61,605 bases of DNA from Caedibacter sp. 37-49 (GCA_001898725.1 MKUV01000032.1:1-61605); one strand, 5' to 3'; counted from the stretch's first letter, positions 8,441-17,564 are shown. The notes: generated from the letters alone by a model not told the origin. Program-made: numbers and translations.

Positions 8441-9136
8441 CTACCACTTGTAGCTTACGCGACCTGTAAAGTCTGTAACGTGTGTCTTAATGTTTCCACG
8501 TTCAGTAATTTGGCGACCATTTGCAGTACGCATTGGTGCACTTTGCTTCTTGTAAATAGTGTGTGTTGCTTCAACACCAACGATTACATGTTCAGATACA
8601 AGCATGGAAACACCAATACCTGGTACGAAAGCAATGCGGTGCTTTGATGTGTTTTGACGTTCAGTTACAACAGCGTTTTGGCTCCAAGCTGATCTATATT
8701 CCCACTTCGCGCTTGAAACACCAGCTTTAACGTAAAGAAGAGCATTTCCACAAACGAAACCTGGACGAAGAGCCGCACCAAATTCATTCTTTCTTTTTGC
8801 CTTTGCATAGAAACGAGTGTTACCAATTAAAGAACGCTCTTTACCTTCAGTTTTGCTGAGGTTACCAAATGCTTCAAGACCAAGGTACATCTTGTTGTTG
8901 AATTCTTTACCAAAACCAACATGGAGACCACCAACAATGCCGCGTGTTCCAAGATCAGTTTTACGAGCAAAGTTCTCTCCAGCTACGGCAGAACGTGAGT
9001 TCCATTCAGATTTACCTGAACCATAACCAAGTTGACCACCCACATAAAAACCTGTGAAGTGCTTACCTTCCATAGCAGCATTCGCAGCAGATGCGAGAAC
9101 TGCAGCGCTTGCAACTGTAAGTGCTAATTTTTTCAT
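8441..9136 (-). CDS. Outer-membrane beta-barrel protein (porin-like)
   Basis: A 231-residue outer-membrane protein. The signal peptide MKKLALTVASAAVLASAANA is canonical with AxA cleavage. The mature part alternates hydrophobic and polar residues and is rich in Gly, Tyr and aromatic strand ends (FTGFYVGGQLGYGSG, GIVGGLHVGFGKEF, ALLYVKAGVS). It ends in VSYKW, the aromatic C-terminus expected for insertion by the BAM complex. Size and pattern suit an eight-stranded OmpA/OmpW/Opa-like barrel. It is probably a major surface protein. The DNA looks less AT-rich than its surroundings, as expected for a highly expressed gene. A degenerate copy lies just downstream. Confidence 0.8.
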   Translation of the reverse strand: MKKLALTVASAAVLASAANAAMEGKHFTGFYVGGQLGYGSGKSEWNSRSAVAGENFARKTDLGTRGIVGGLHVGFGKEFNNKMYLGLEAFGNLSKTEGKERSLIGNTRFYAKAKRKNEFGAALRPGFVCGNALLYVKAGVSSAKWEYRSAWSQNAVVTERQNTSKHRIAFVPGIGVSMLVSEHVIVGVEATHTIYKKQSAPMRTANGRQITERGNIKTHVTDFTGRVSYKW

Positions 9137-9185
9137 ATTTATCCTCTTTAAGGTTGTTTAAACTAAATCCAAAAAGACTTATTTC

Positions 9186-9229
9186 TTTTCGAATATACTT
9201 ATCATCTTATGATGAGTTGTTTTGGTCAA
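9186..9229 (-). promoter_or_regulatory. Putative promoter of the porin-like gene
   Basis: TTGACCAAAA (ending at 9229) and ATTCGAAAA (9186-9194), conserved with the upstream region of the decayed paralogue at 8252-8296. This shows that the duplication included the regulatory region. Exact -10 not assigned. Confidence 0.4.
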
Positions 9230-9355
9230 CAGTTGTAAAGCTATTTCTAGTTTGAAGTTTCCATATGTGGCATTTTTGCAACAAATGACAATACTAGGCA
9301 GAAAGCTGATTATCTGATACAGTCAATTATTACATAAAAAGGAAAGAGTTTCTCA

Positions 9356-10705
9356 ATGTCCACGTCCATTTTAAGATTCGCTCCCAGCCCAACAGGATTG
9401 TTGCATATTGGCAACGCACGTACCGCTCTTATTAATTGGTTATACGCTCGAAAAAATAAAGCAACATTTATTTTGAGATTAGATGATACGGACTTAGAGC
9501 GTTCAGAAGAACAATATGAACAAGCGATTTATCAAGATTTAAAATGGCTTGGACTTGACTACGACCGAATTGAATGGCAATCAAAACGTTTAAATGAATA
9601 TCAAAAAGCTGCTGAAAGCCTAAAAGCATCTGGAAGATTATATGCCTGCTATGAAACACCAGAAGAGCTTGAGTTTAAGCGCCGCCGCCTTTTATCCCAA
9701 GGTCGGCCGCCTATTTATGATCGTGCAGCTCTTAATTTAACATCTGAGGATCATGCAAGATTTTTAAATGAAGGACGCAAACCACATTGGCGGTTTAAAC
9801 TTATGCCTCAAGTTATTTCATGGGAAGATTTAATCCGAGGCAAAATCCATTTTGAAGGGGAACATTTAAGTGATCCTATTCTTATTCGGGAAGATAATTC
9901 GCCTGTATATACACTTTCTTCAGTTGTAGATGATATAGATTTTGGTATTACCCACATTATTCGCGGTGAAGATCATATCACCAATACAGCCATTCAATTA
10001 CAGCTATTTGCCGCCCTTGGAACTGATCCTAAATCTTTCACTTTTGGTCATGTGCAATATTTACTTGGTGAACAGGGTGAAAGCTTGTCTAAAAGAATTG
10101 GCAGTCTTAGTTTGCGTCAACTTCGAGAAGAAGGCTATGAAGCGTGTGCCCTTGCGAGCTATCTTGTAAAGCTTGGGACTTCTGAAGATATTTCACCTTC
10201 CTTATCTTTAGATAATCTGATTCAAGAATTTGATATTAGTCATGTTAGTCGTGCTGCCCCACGTTTTAATAAAAATATGCTTGATCGAATGAATTCAAGA
10301 TTGTTGCATCATCAATCTTTCAAACATGTTCAAGCTCGTCTTTCAGAAAAAAATTTATCTTTCATTACTGAAGAATTCTGGAACACATGCCACGGTAATA
10401 TAAATAAACTTTCAGATCTTAAACATATTTGGAATGTTTGCACCCAAGAAATAACGCCAAAAATTGAGGATACTAAATATTTAGAACAAGCTTCTAACAC
10501 TTTACCTCTTGAACCATGGACTTCTGAAACTTGGCTTAAATGGACTCAAGATTTAAAAGAAAAAACAGGCCGTAAAGGTCGCGAGTTGTTCATGCCTTTA
10601 AGACAGGCTTTAACGGGAGAAGATCACGGACCAGAAATGAAAGAATTGCTACCGCTTATTGGTCGTGAAAAAGCTTTAAAACGCTTGCAAGGAAAGGTCG
10701 CCTAA
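9356..10705 (+). CDS. gltX: Glutamyl-tRNA synthetase
   Basis: Class I aminoacyl-tRNA synthetase of 449 residues that charges tRNA-Glu with glutamate. The N-terminus RFAPSPTGLLHIGNARTAL contains the HIGH-type signature (HIGN). LSKRIG is the KMSKS-loop equivalent. The segment GEDHITNTAIQLQLFAALG is characteristic of GluRS. Many Alphaproteobacteria carry two GltX proteins, one of which also charges tRNA-Gln for the GatCAB route; which type this is cannot be decided here. The cysS gene follows after 5 bases, so the two are cotranscribed. The opposite-strand gene behind it is the porin-like protein. Confidence 0.95.
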   Translation: MSTSILRFAPSPTGLLHIGNARTALINWLYARKNKATFILRLDDTDLERSEEQYEQAIYQDLKWLGLDYDRIEWQSKRLNEYQKAAESLKASGRLYACYETPEELEFKRRRLLSQGRPPIYDRAALNLTSEDHARFLNEGRKPHWRFKLMPQVISWEDLIRGKIHFEGEHLSDPILIREDNSPVYTLSSVVDDIDFGITHIIRGEDHITNTAIQLQLFAALGTDPKSFTFGHVQYLLGEQGESLSKRIGSLSLRQLREEGYEACALASYLVKLGTSEDISPSLSLDNLIQEFDISHVSRAAPRFNKNMLDRMNSRLLHHQSFKHVQARLSEKNLSFITEEFWNTCHGNINKLSDLKHIWNVCTQEITPKIEDTKYLEQASNTLPLEPWTSETWLKWTQDLKEKTGRKGRELFMPLRQALTGEDHGPEMKELLPLIGREKALKRLQGKVA

Positions 10706-10710
10706 ATCGT

Positions 10711-12072
10711 ATGCTTAAACTTTACAACACGCTTACTAGACGTTTAGAGATCTTTACTCCTCTTCAAAACAATAAGGTGGGATTGTATGTATGCGGCCCA
10801 ACAGTTTATGATCGTGCACACCTTGGAAATGCTCGCCCTTATACAGTTTTTGATGTCTTGGTAAGGCTGCTCCGTAAAACTTATGAAGTAACCTACGTTA
10901 GGAATATTACGGATATTGATGATAAGATCATTAATGCCTCTCTACGAACAGGTGACTCAATAGAGACAATTACGCATAAAACAACTGCTTTTTTTCACGC
11001 AGATATGAGAGCTTTAGGGAATCTTTCACCTACGATTGAACCTAAAGCGACTGAACATGTCCATGAAATGATTAAAATGATTGAACAGTTATTAAAACAA
11101 GGCGTTGCCTATGCACAAAATAACCATGTTCTTTTTCATGTTCCAAGTTTTCCTAAGTACGGAGCACTTTCTGGATGTAACTGTGAAGAAATACTTGCGG
11201 GTGCACGTATTGAAGTAGCTCCCTATAAAAAGGATCCAACAGATTTTGTCTTATGGAAACCCTCAACGCCTGAACAACCTGGTTGGGAAAGCCCTTGGGG
11301 ACGCGGACGACCTGGATGGCATATCGAATGTTCTGCTATGAGCTTTAAGCACCTTGGTGCTAGTTTTGACATTCACGCAGGTGGCCGAGATCTTATATTC
11401 CCACATCATGAAAATGAAATTGCCCAAAGTACAGCTGTTCATGGCGCTGGTACTTTTGCAAAATATTGGATGCACAATGGAATTTTACTCGTTAATGGTG
11501 AAAAAATGTCAAAATCTCTTGGTAATTTTATTACAATCCAAGATTTGCTTAGCCAAGCACATGGTGAAGTTATAAGATTTGCTCTGCTTTCAACGCATTA
11601 TCGGCAACCTCTTGATTGGACAAATGAAACCCTTATACAAGCGAAAGCGTCTCTTAATCGTCTGTATACAGCGATGGAAGGATTTAAAGATGAGAGCTCT
11701 TCTCAAGTTGATGGAAGTATAATAGACGCCTTGCAAGATGATCTTAATACACCTCTTGCAATCGCCAGACTTCACGAGTTGGCGCGAGAAGCGAATAAAA
11801 TTAATGATCCAAGTGCAAAAAAGGAAGTTCAAGCAAAAATTAAAGCAAGTGGAGCATTTCTGGGCCTTTTACAATCTTCTTCTGAAACTTGGTTTCAAAC
11901 TGGAAGCCCTCAAGATTTAAATAGTGAAATGATCGAAACTCTTATTATTAAACGTCGTGTTGCAAGAGAAAATAAAGATTTTAAAATAGCAGATCAAATT
12001 AGACTTTCGCTAGAAGAAGCTGGTATCCTCCTTCTTGATACGCCTCAAGGAACTACTTGGCGCAGAAAATAG
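10711..12072 (+). CDS. cysS: Cysteinyl-tRNA synthetase
   Basis: Class I synthetase of 453 residues. The catalytic signature is [15 protein letters not shown] near residue 30, followed by NITDIDDKI. The zinc-site cysteine is in YVCGPTV, with partners around GWHIECSAM and the His cluster [11 protein letters not shown]. The KMSKSLGN loop is intact. The C-terminal helical anticodon-binding domain ends in GTTWRRK. The length is as usual. It is probably cotranscribed with gltX, an arrangement that puts two synthetases under one promoter. It converges on the UDG gene. Confidence 0.97.
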   Translation: MLKLYNTLTRRLEIFTPLQNNKVGLYVCGPTVYDRAHLGNARPYTVFDVLVRLLRKTYEVTYVRNITDIDDKIINASLRTGDSIETITHKTTAFFHADMRALGNLSPTIEPKATEHVHEMIKMIEQLLKQGVAYAQNNHVLFHVPSFPKYGALSGCNCEEILAGARIEVAPYKKDPTDFVLWKPSTPEQPGWESPWGRGRPGWHIECSAMSFKHLGASFDIHAGGRDLIFPHHENEIAQSTAVHGAGTFAKYWMHNGILLVNGEKMSKSLGNFITIQDLLSQAHGEVIRFALLSTHYRQPLDWTNETLIQAKASLNRLYTAMEGFKDESSSQVDGSIIDALQDDLNTPLAIARLHELAREANKINDPSAKKEVQAKIKASGAFLGLLQSSSETWFQTGSPQDLNSEMIETLIIKRRVARENKDFKIADQIRLSLEEAGILLLDTPQGTTWRRK

Positions 12073-12080
12073 CGTATAAC

Positions 12081-12893
12081 TTAATTACTATGGTTAATAG
12101 CTTCTTTTAACATGAGTAGATCAAGCCAAGCTAGGCGTTTCTGACCTGGGGCACGCAATAAATAGGCAGGATGGAAAGTCGCTAAAGTTTGTATAGGTTT
12201 AGCCATAATTGGTGTTTGATATGTAAGCCATCTCCCTCGAAGTTTCATGATCCCTTCAGTAGTTTGAAGAATGGATTTTGCTGCTGTCCCTCCTACAAGG
12301 ATTAAAAACTCTGGAGAGACTAATTCTATATGTCGTTGCACAAAAGGCAAACAAAGATTTGTTTCGCTTAGTGTTGGTTGGCGGTTTCCTGGAGGGCGCC
12401 AAGGTATAATATTTGTAATATATATTGTTGTGCGGTCGAGTCCAATTGCAGCAAACATGCGATCAAGCAATTTTCCACTTAATCCCACAAATGGTAATCC
12501 TTGCCGATCTTCATCAGCGCCAGGAGCTTCCCCAATTACCATTATTTTTGCCTTTGAGTTACCATCACTAAACACCGTATTGGTAGCAGTTTTTTTTAAA
12601 GGGCACATATTAAAATTTTCAACAAGATTTCTTAATTCTTCAAGAGTTTTTGCTTGTCTTGCTTGATCATTAGAAGATTCAACATGTACTTTGAAATTGT
12701 GTGTTTCATATTGTTGAGGAGAGACACTCTTAGAACTAGATTTAACTTTACTAGCCATTAAATTATCTTTCTTCAGTTTAGTTAATTCCTTTGGAAACAT
12801 CCTTTTATCTGTTGGAGATGGTTCCACAACTTCATTAATACCTATTTCATAAAGAAACTTTAATGTTTCATAATCAAGTTTATTCTTTGTCAT
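12081..12893 (-). CDS. Uracil-DNA glycosylase, family 4
   Basis: Base-excision repair enzyme that removes uracil from DNA, about 270 residues. Motif A is GEAPGADEDRQGLPFVG, followed by SGKLLDRM and ITNIIPWRPPGNRQPT. Motif B is in FHPAYLLRAP. Cysteines in NMCPLKKTATN and NLCLPF occupy positions used for the iron-sulfur cluster, but the usual first Cys-x2-Cys pair is not obvious. The first roughly 90 residues are a poorly conserved linker. I chose ATG 12893, which overlaps the TAA of the upstream shikimate kinase gene by one base (TAATG), rather than an in-frame TTG at 12902. The two genes form a coupled pair. Confidence 0.9.
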   Translation of the reverse strand: MTKNKLDYETLKFLYEIGINEVVEPSPTDKRMFPKELTKLKKDNLMASKVKSSSKSVSPQQYETHNFKVHVESSNDQARQAKTLEELRNLVENFNMCPLKKTATNTVFSDGNSKAKIMVIGEAPGADEDRQGLPFVGLSGKLLDRMFAAIGLDRTTIYITNIIPWRPPGNRQPTLSETNLCLPFVQRHIELVSPEFLILVGGTAAKSILQTTEGIMKLRGRWLTYQTPIMAKPIQTLATFHPAYLLRAPGQKRLAWLDLLMLKEAINHSN

Positions 12894-13435
12894 TATTTCC
12901 AAAATCTCTCTGCCAACTCTTCAAGGATTCTATCAACTGTTAAATCTGGACCTTGATCATCACAGTCAATATGAATATCAGCTTCGGCATAGATTGGATT
13001 ATAGCTTTCAATAAGTTGCTTCAAAATTTCTTTTTTATCGCCTTTTTCTAATTGTGGTCGATGGGTTCGACGTTCAACACGGGGGAAAATTGTATCAACA
13101 GAAGCTTTAAGCCAAATCGAATAAGAGTTTTCTTTTATTATTTTTCTTGTATCGGACATAATAAATGCTTCAACACCTGTTGAGAGCACGTGAGGACGCT
13201 CTGTTAGTAGCCTTGAAACGACGCGGCGTTCAGCATCACGAAATGCTTGCTCTCCATACCATGAGAAGATATTTGCAACAGTTTGCCCTGCTGCAACTTC
13301 AACTTCTTGGTCTGAATCCTTGAATTGTACGCTTAATTGTTTTGCAAGCTTTCTTCCTATACTTGTTTTGCCGACGCCCATCATTCCCACAAGTGTGAGA
13401 GTTTTAGGTAAAATAATCAGTTTTGACGTGCGCAT
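12893..13435 (-). CDS. Shikimate kinase homologue with altered substrate site
   Basis: A 180-residue P-loop kinase clearly related to AroK. The Walker A motif GMMGVGKTS, the substrate aspartate in FKDSDQEVE, the arginine in QAFRDAE and the lid arginine in THRPQL are present. The invariant glycine-rich shikimate loop TGGGA reads TGVEA, and the arginine normally two residues before the proline of the RxPxY segment is Tyr (ESYNPIYAEAD). Three of five substrate contacts known from shikimate kinases are therefore lost. It may be inactive or use another substrate. No aroB follows, unlike the usual aroK-aroB pair. The closest name is aroK, but the activity is doubtful. Confidence 0.8.
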   Translation of the reverse strand: MRTSKLIILPKTLTLVGMMGVGKTSIGRKLAKQLSVQFKDSDQEVEVAAGQTVANIFSWYGEQAFRDAERRVVSRLLTERPHVLSTGVEAFIMSDTRKIIKENSYSIWLKASVDTIFPRVERRTHRPQLEKGDKKEILKQLIESYNPIYAEADIHIDCDDQGPDLTVDRILEELAERFWK

Positions 13436-13542
13436 GCTTTATTCCTTATTCTTGTTGTGACGCAGTCCGCGAATAAAACTTTGCGAAAAGTTCCTCTCTT
13501 ATCGTATACTAACCAAAAATATACAAGCAGGAGTTAATGTAT

Positions 13543-13692
13543 ATGCGTGTTTCACCAAAAATCTTATTGTTTATCCTACTTATAATATTTATTGGCATTA
13601 TTATAGCTCTTTCTAGATGGGAAATTCCAGCCCCTTCTACAGAAGTCACTAATTCGCTATCTACTGATAAAATTTTGACAAAAACTAAGTGA
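13543..13692 (+). CDS. Small single-span membrane protein coupled to xerD
   Basis: A short gene of 49 codons. The protein begins MRVSPK, continues with an uninterrupted hydrophobic helix (ILLFILLIIFIGIIIAL), and ends in a polar tail. AGGAG at 13529-13533 lies 9 bases from the ATG at 13543; an ATG at 13537 is too close. Its TGA stop overlaps the GTG start of xerD (GTGA at 13689-13692), which strongly suggests it is translated and coupled to xerD. Function unknown; it would be a single-pass inner-membrane protein with a periplasmic C-terminus or a signal anchor. Confidence 0.6.
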   Translation: MRVSPKILLFILLIIFIGIIIALSRWEIPAPSTEVTNSLSTDKILTKTK

Positions 13693-14624
13693 AATATCTA
13701 AGTCAATTTTTAGAAAGTTTATCTGCTGAACGCGGCTGTTCTTTAAATACGTTACAAGCATATGAAAAGGATATCCTAGATTTTGATGCTTTCTTAAAAG
13801 GAAAATGTATTAGGGATATACAAAAAATTGATATCCAAAATTATTTTTTCTATCTTAACGAACGAGCAATAGCAGCTTCTTCTCGTGCAAGAAAACTCTC
13901 TGCATTAAGGCAGTTTTTTAATTTTCTAACTCAAGAAGAGATCATTCTGAATAATCCTATTCTACTTATTGATTCACCCAAACAAGATCGTCTTCTTCCA
14001 AAAATACTTACTGAAGAAGAAGTTTTAACATTAATTGATGCAACAGAGGCACTTAGCACGCATGAAAAAGCAAGACTTTTGTGTTTGCTTGAAATTTTAT
14101 ATGCTACAGGAATGAGGGTTTCAGAACTCGTTAGCATTCACCTAAAAACTGCCATAATAGCTTTAAAAACAGCTCAAGAAAAAGGTACTGCTGCTTTTAT
14201 AATCAAAGGAAAGGGCAATATTGAAAGATTAACTCCTTTAACGACATCAGCGTTAAATGCCTTAAACGAATATCTAAAAATTAGAAAAATATTTGAAAGT
14301 GGCATAAAAACTCAGGTCTGGCTTTTTCCCTCTCGCAGTACTGCAGGTCATTTGACCCGGCAAAGATTTGGTCAACTCTTAAAAAGTTTAGCTTTGCAAG
14401 CAGGGATCCATCCGCAAAAAGTGTCTCCTCATGTGTTAAGACATGCTTTTGCTACACATCTTCTACATCGTGGAGCTGACTTAGTTAGCGTACAAAAATT
14501 ACTAGGACATGCGGACATTTCAACCACTCAAATTTATACACATGTCATCGAAACTCAAAAACAAAAGCTTGTTTTTGAGCATCACCCCTTGTCAGAATCA
14601 AAAAAAAACTCTAGGAAAGCATAA
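13689..14624 (+). CDS. xerD: Tyrosine recombinase XerC/XerD
   Basis: Site-specific recombinase of 311 residues. Xer proteins resolve chromosome dimers at dif before cell division. An N-terminal SAM-like DNA-binding domain occupies about residues 1-95. The catalytic domain shows Arg in ATGMRVSEL, Lys in IKGKGNIERL, HVLRHAFATHLL with the His-x2-Arg pair, GHADISTTQIYTH with the second His, and the nucleophile Tyr in the same segment. The start is GTG, overlapping the stop of the upstream small membrane gene. Followed 23 bases later by accA, a common alphaproteobacterial order for xerD. XerC cannot be excluded. Confidence 0.9.
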   Translation: MKYLSQFLESLSAERGCSLNTLQAYEKDILDFDAFLKGKCIRDIQKIDIQNYFFYLNERAIAASSRARKLSALRQFFNFLTQEEIILNNPILLIDSPKQDRLLPKILTEEEVLTLIDATEALSTHEKARLLCLLEILYATGMRVSELVSIHLKTAIIALKTAQEKGTAAFIIKGKGNIERLTPLTTSALNALNEYLKIRKIFESGIKTQVWLFPSRSTAGHLTRQRFGQLLKSLALQAGIHPQKVSPHVLRHAFATHLLHRGADLVSVQKLLGHADISTTQIYTHVIETQKQKLVFEHHPLSESKKNSRKA

Positions 14625-14647
14625 ATTAGTATTAAAGGAGTTTAACT

Positions 14648-15598
14648 ATGACGATCTCATTAGATTTCGAGAAAAATATTATTGAGATTGAGCAAAAGCT
14701 ACATGAACTTCGTCACCTTTCTCGTGCAGGTGATTTAAATATTGCTCAAGAAATAGGCCATTTAGAGGAAAAACTTAAAAAACAGCTTTCTCAAATTTAC
14801 ACCCATCTTACCCCGTGGCAAAAGGTCCAAGTGTCGCGTCACCCCGAAAGACCTCACTGTGTTGACTTTATTCGTGAACTCATTGATGATTTTGTCGAGC
14901 TTTCAGGGGATCGTAAATTTGCTGAAGACCAAGCACTTATAGGTGGGATAGGAAGATTTCGAGGACAAAGTGTAATTGTATTAGGCACTGAAAAAGGCCA
15001 TGATACAGAAACTCGCATAAAACATAATTTTGGGATGGCTAAACCTGAAGGCTATCGAAAAGCTCAACGTTTAATGGAACTTGCTAATCATTTTCGGTTA
15101 CCAGTTTTAACTTTTGTTGATACGGCTGGTGCACACCCTGCTAAAGAGGCAGAAGAAAGAGGGCAAGCTGAAGCAATAGCACGCTGTATAGAAACTCTTT
15201 TAATGCTTGAAGTTCCGGTAATTGCGACAATTACAGGTGAAGGAGGTTCGGGTGGAGCGATTGCTCTTGCTGTTGCAAACGAAGTCCTTATGTTAGAACA
15301 TGCTATTTATTCGGTAGTTTCTCCAGAAGGATGCGCTTCTATTTTATGGAGATCAGCAGATAGAAAACAGGATGCGGCTACTGCTCAAAAGCTGACGGCT
15401 CAAGATCTCTACGGGTTTGGTGTTATTGATAAAATTATTCAAGAACCTATAGGAGGTGCTCAACGATCTCCTTTAAGTGCTATTACTAAAGCAGGAGATG
15501 TAATCGAAGAGTCACTTAATAAATATATTGCGCTCTCTGGGACAGATGTCTGTACACATCGTCGCAATAAGTTTTTGGAAATAGGTAATATTAATTAA
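14648..15598 (+). CDS. accA: Acetyl-CoA carboxylase carboxyltransferase subunit alpha
   Basis: Alpha half of the carboxyltransferase that moves carboxyl from biotin to acetyl-CoA, the first step of fatty-acid synthesis. 316 residues. The N-terminal helical region is followed by the crotonase-fold domain with FGMAKPEGYRKAQRLMELA, FVDTAGAHPAKEAEERGQ, and the oxyanion-forming GEGGSGGAIAL. The C-terminus includes VVSPEGCASILWR. A good AAAGGAG site precedes the ATG. Its partner accD is at 49833-50684 on the other strand. It follows xerD in the same direction. Confidence 0.97.
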   Translation: MTISLDFEKNIIEIEQKLHELRHLSRAGDLNIAQEIGHLEEKLKKQLSQIYTHLTPWQKVQVSRHPERPHCVDFIRELIDDFVELSGDRKFAEDQALIGGIGRFRGQSVIVLGTEKGHDTETRIKHNFGMAKPEGYRKAQRLMELANHFRLPVLTFVDTAGAHPAKEAEERGQAEAIARCIETLLMLEVPVIATITGEGGSGGAIALAVANEVLMLEHAIYSVVSPEGCASILWRSADRKQDAATAQKLTAQDLYGFGVIDKIIQEPIGGAQRSPLSAITKAGDVIEESLNKYIALSGTDVCTHRRNKFLEIGNIN

Positions 15599-15622
15599 TA
15601 GTAATAAAAGGACTTGTTACTT

Positions 15623-16228
15623 TTATTCCTGTGCGGAGGCTTTTTTCATAGCTTCCAATTCAGAGCGACGAACGGCACGGATTTCTTCAAGGGTTCCTTG
15701 CCGCGCATTTGGTTTAAGAAGATGAATAAAAAGCTGTCCGTTCAAATGACCAATTTCATGTTGAATTAATCTTGCGAGAAATCCTTTTGCTTCGCCTTTA
15801 ATTTCTTTTCCATTTATATCAAAGCCTTCATAATATACATGTATGAACCTTTCAACCTCTCCACCATAATCATTCACTGAAAAACAGGCTTCCCAATCAA
15901 GTCTCTTTTTATCACTTAAAGGTTTAAAGGTTGGGTTAATAAGAAGAGTTTCAGAAATTGTATCAAATGCATCGACTCTATGCTCTTTTGTTTCTTCTGG
16001 AACACTAAATATGATAATACGTTTTGAAAAACCAATCTGTGGAGCTGCTAAACCCGCGCAATTTTCTTCATGTCTAAATTGATAAATTAATTGTTCTGTA
16101 ATTTCTCTATCTTCTTTAGTTAAAGGAAATGTTACTTCTTCTGCTGCCTTTATTAAAATATCGCGATTCTGACAATTCTCATTATTAATAATAACGTATG
16201 GAAACATTTTCTTTTCTTCTTGTATCAT
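15623..16228 (-). CDS. def: Peptide deformylase
   Basis: Metalloenzyme that removes the formyl group from new N-terminal methionines. 201 residues. The three signature motifs are readable: CAGLAAPQIG (motif 1), EACFSV (motif 2, with Ala replacing the usual Gly next to the metal cysteine) and HEIGHLNG (motif 3 with the metal histidines and catalytic Glu). The altered motif 2 and long charged C-terminal tail place it among divergent deformylases. No fmt gene is adjacent. The start could also be Met8, which is just before the conserved region. Confidence 0.9.
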   Translation of the reverse strand: MIQEEKKMFPYVIINNENCQNRDILIKAAEEVTFPLTKEDREITEQLIYQFRHEENCAGLAAPQIGFSKRIIIFSVPEETKEHRVDAFDTISETLLINPTFKPLSDKKRLDWEACFSVNDYGGEVERFIHVYYEGFDINGKEIKGEAKGFLARLIQHEIGHLNGQLFIHLLKPNARQGTLEEIRAVRRSELEAMKKASAQE

Positions 16229-16246
16229 ACTTGCCCCTTGTTCTTC

Positions 16247-16315
16247 TTAAATGATTTCAATATTTGTACAAGTTGTTGGAATTAAACATAGAAGTAAAAA
16301 ATTAAATAATTTCAT
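16247..16315 (-). CDS. Possible tiny lipoprotein
   Basis: A 22-codon reading frame between def and the symporter gene. It has a basic start (MKLFNF), a short Leu-rich core and a cysteine at the expected lipobox place (IPTTC). It resembles entericidin-sized lipoproteins in architecture only. No good ribosome-binding site is seen, so it may be chance. Confidence 0.25.
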   Translation of the reverse strand: MKLFNFLLLCLIPTTCTNIEII

Positions 16316-16325
16316 TTTTCTATAC

Positions 16326-17564
16326 TTAATGGGGTTTAAATTGAAGTGATTTAATTGTAAGCCAAACCTTTTCAAAAATAACACATAAGGCTCCATTAGC
16401 AAGAACATTTGTAGATGTAATAATCGGGTCAAATAAGAGATTTAATGCTAAGAGAATAGAAGACATTTCAGGTGTAAAGCCAAGATATTTTTCAAAAATT
16501 GGAATAAGAATGAAAATAGCTCCACCAACCATTCCTGCAGTTGTAAAGCGGGCCAAAACATACACTGTCATAAAAGGAAGCCAAATATTAATTTCAGGAA
16601 ATGGAAAATTAAATTGTTTAAGAATTAGCAATCCAAAGAAAACATTTGCGATACAGTCTCCAATTTGCTGAATATTTGTTGTTGCTGGTATAATAAGTCT
16701 AGAAAATGAGGGTACTTTAACGTTTTTTTCTACAGCAGAAATTGTAAATGGCATAGTTGCTGCACTAGAAGATGAGGTAAAAGCGATTAAGCCGACAGGC
16801 CAAATATTTTTAATTTGACGAAAAATTTCTGATATGCGAAACGCCCCTGCTACACTAAAAAGAAAAATAAGATAAACAAGGATTCCTAATAAAATAATTA
16901 CAAAAGCAAGTCCGTAACTGTGAGTAAGGCCAGTTAAAAACCCACTCTTTTCAAGATTAAGTAAAAATCCAAAAACCATTAATGGTATAAGTTTTCCAAA
17001 AAATTTTGAAAAAATTAGATTGATAAAATCTTTAGATCTTTGCAAGGATTGTATGAAGGTAGGTCCGCTCTCTATTGCAAGAAATAAGCCTATGATAACG
17101 CCTAAGAGAGTTCCTTTATCGACTGTGTAAAATTTAGGACGAAACTGACCTATATTAAAGTAAGGTGATAAACCTTCCATCCCTTGAAATGTATTATTTG
17201 ATAAATTAATTTTATTATAAAAACTAAATCCGATCCCATAAGCATAAGAAATACTCAAACTGTTTGATAGAGCTTCAAAAAGTAAAAGAACCCCTATAAG
17301 TAGAAATGCTTGTTGCTTAAGTTCGGCCAACATTGAAGCTATATAAAAAAATATCGCTATAGGTAAAACATACATCAATAAATCACGAATTAATAAACTA
17401 AGAGTATAAAAACTTCTTGTCATTGAAAGAGGTAAATGATCACTAAAAAATAAAACGAAACAAATTGAAATAATTGCCTGAAATGCAGTATTTTTTAGGA
17501 TTTTAGCGCAATTAAAGATTAATTTTAGAGGCTTTAACTTATATTTAAGTCCATTTTCTTGCAT
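16326..17564 (-). CDS. Dicarboxylate/amino acid:cation symporter (SDF family)
   Basis: Inner-membrane secondary transporter of 412 residues in the GltP/DctA fold. The serine-rich re-entrant hairpin is preserved (FTSSSSAATMP), followed by NVKVPSFSRLIIPATTNIQQIGD. The usual NMDGT sodium/substrate motif of helix 7 is replaced by NIQQIGD, and the last helix reads DPIITSTNVLANGA. The fold is therefore clear but the ion or substrate may differ from E. coli GltP. The N-terminus has no signal sequence. A second, even more divergent family member lies at 60249-61535. Confidence 0.85.
   Translation of the reverse strand: MQENGLKYKLKPLKLIFNCAKILKNTAFQAIISICFVLFFSDHLPLSMTRSFYTLSLLIRDLLMYVLPIAIFFYIASMLAELKQQAFLLIGVLLLFEALSNSLSISYAYGIGFSFYNKINLSNNTFQGMEGLSPYFNIGQFRPKFYTVDKGTLLGVIIGLFLAIESGPTFIQSLQRSKDFINLIFSKFFGKLIPLMVFGFLLNLEKSGFLTGLTHSYGLAFVIILLGILVYLIFLFSVAGAFRISEIFRQIKNIWPVGLIAFTSSSSAATMPFTISAVEKNVKVPSFSRLIIPATTNIQQIGDCIANVFFGLLILKQFNFPFPEINIWLPFMTVYVLARFTTAGMVGGAIFILIPIFEKYLGFTPEMSSILLALNLLFDPIITSTNVLANGALCVIFEKVWLTIKSLQFKPH

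Noticed and set aside
8408-8647. Plus-strand reading frame opposite the porin-like gene
   Set aside because: It is antisense to a gene with a signal peptide and recognisable barrel and has no ribosome-binding site or family features.
13689-14624. Tyrosine recombinase as an integrase of a mobile element
   Set aside because: Sequence and neighbours (xerD-accA) fit a chromosomal Xer recombinase; there is no att-like duplication or cargo.
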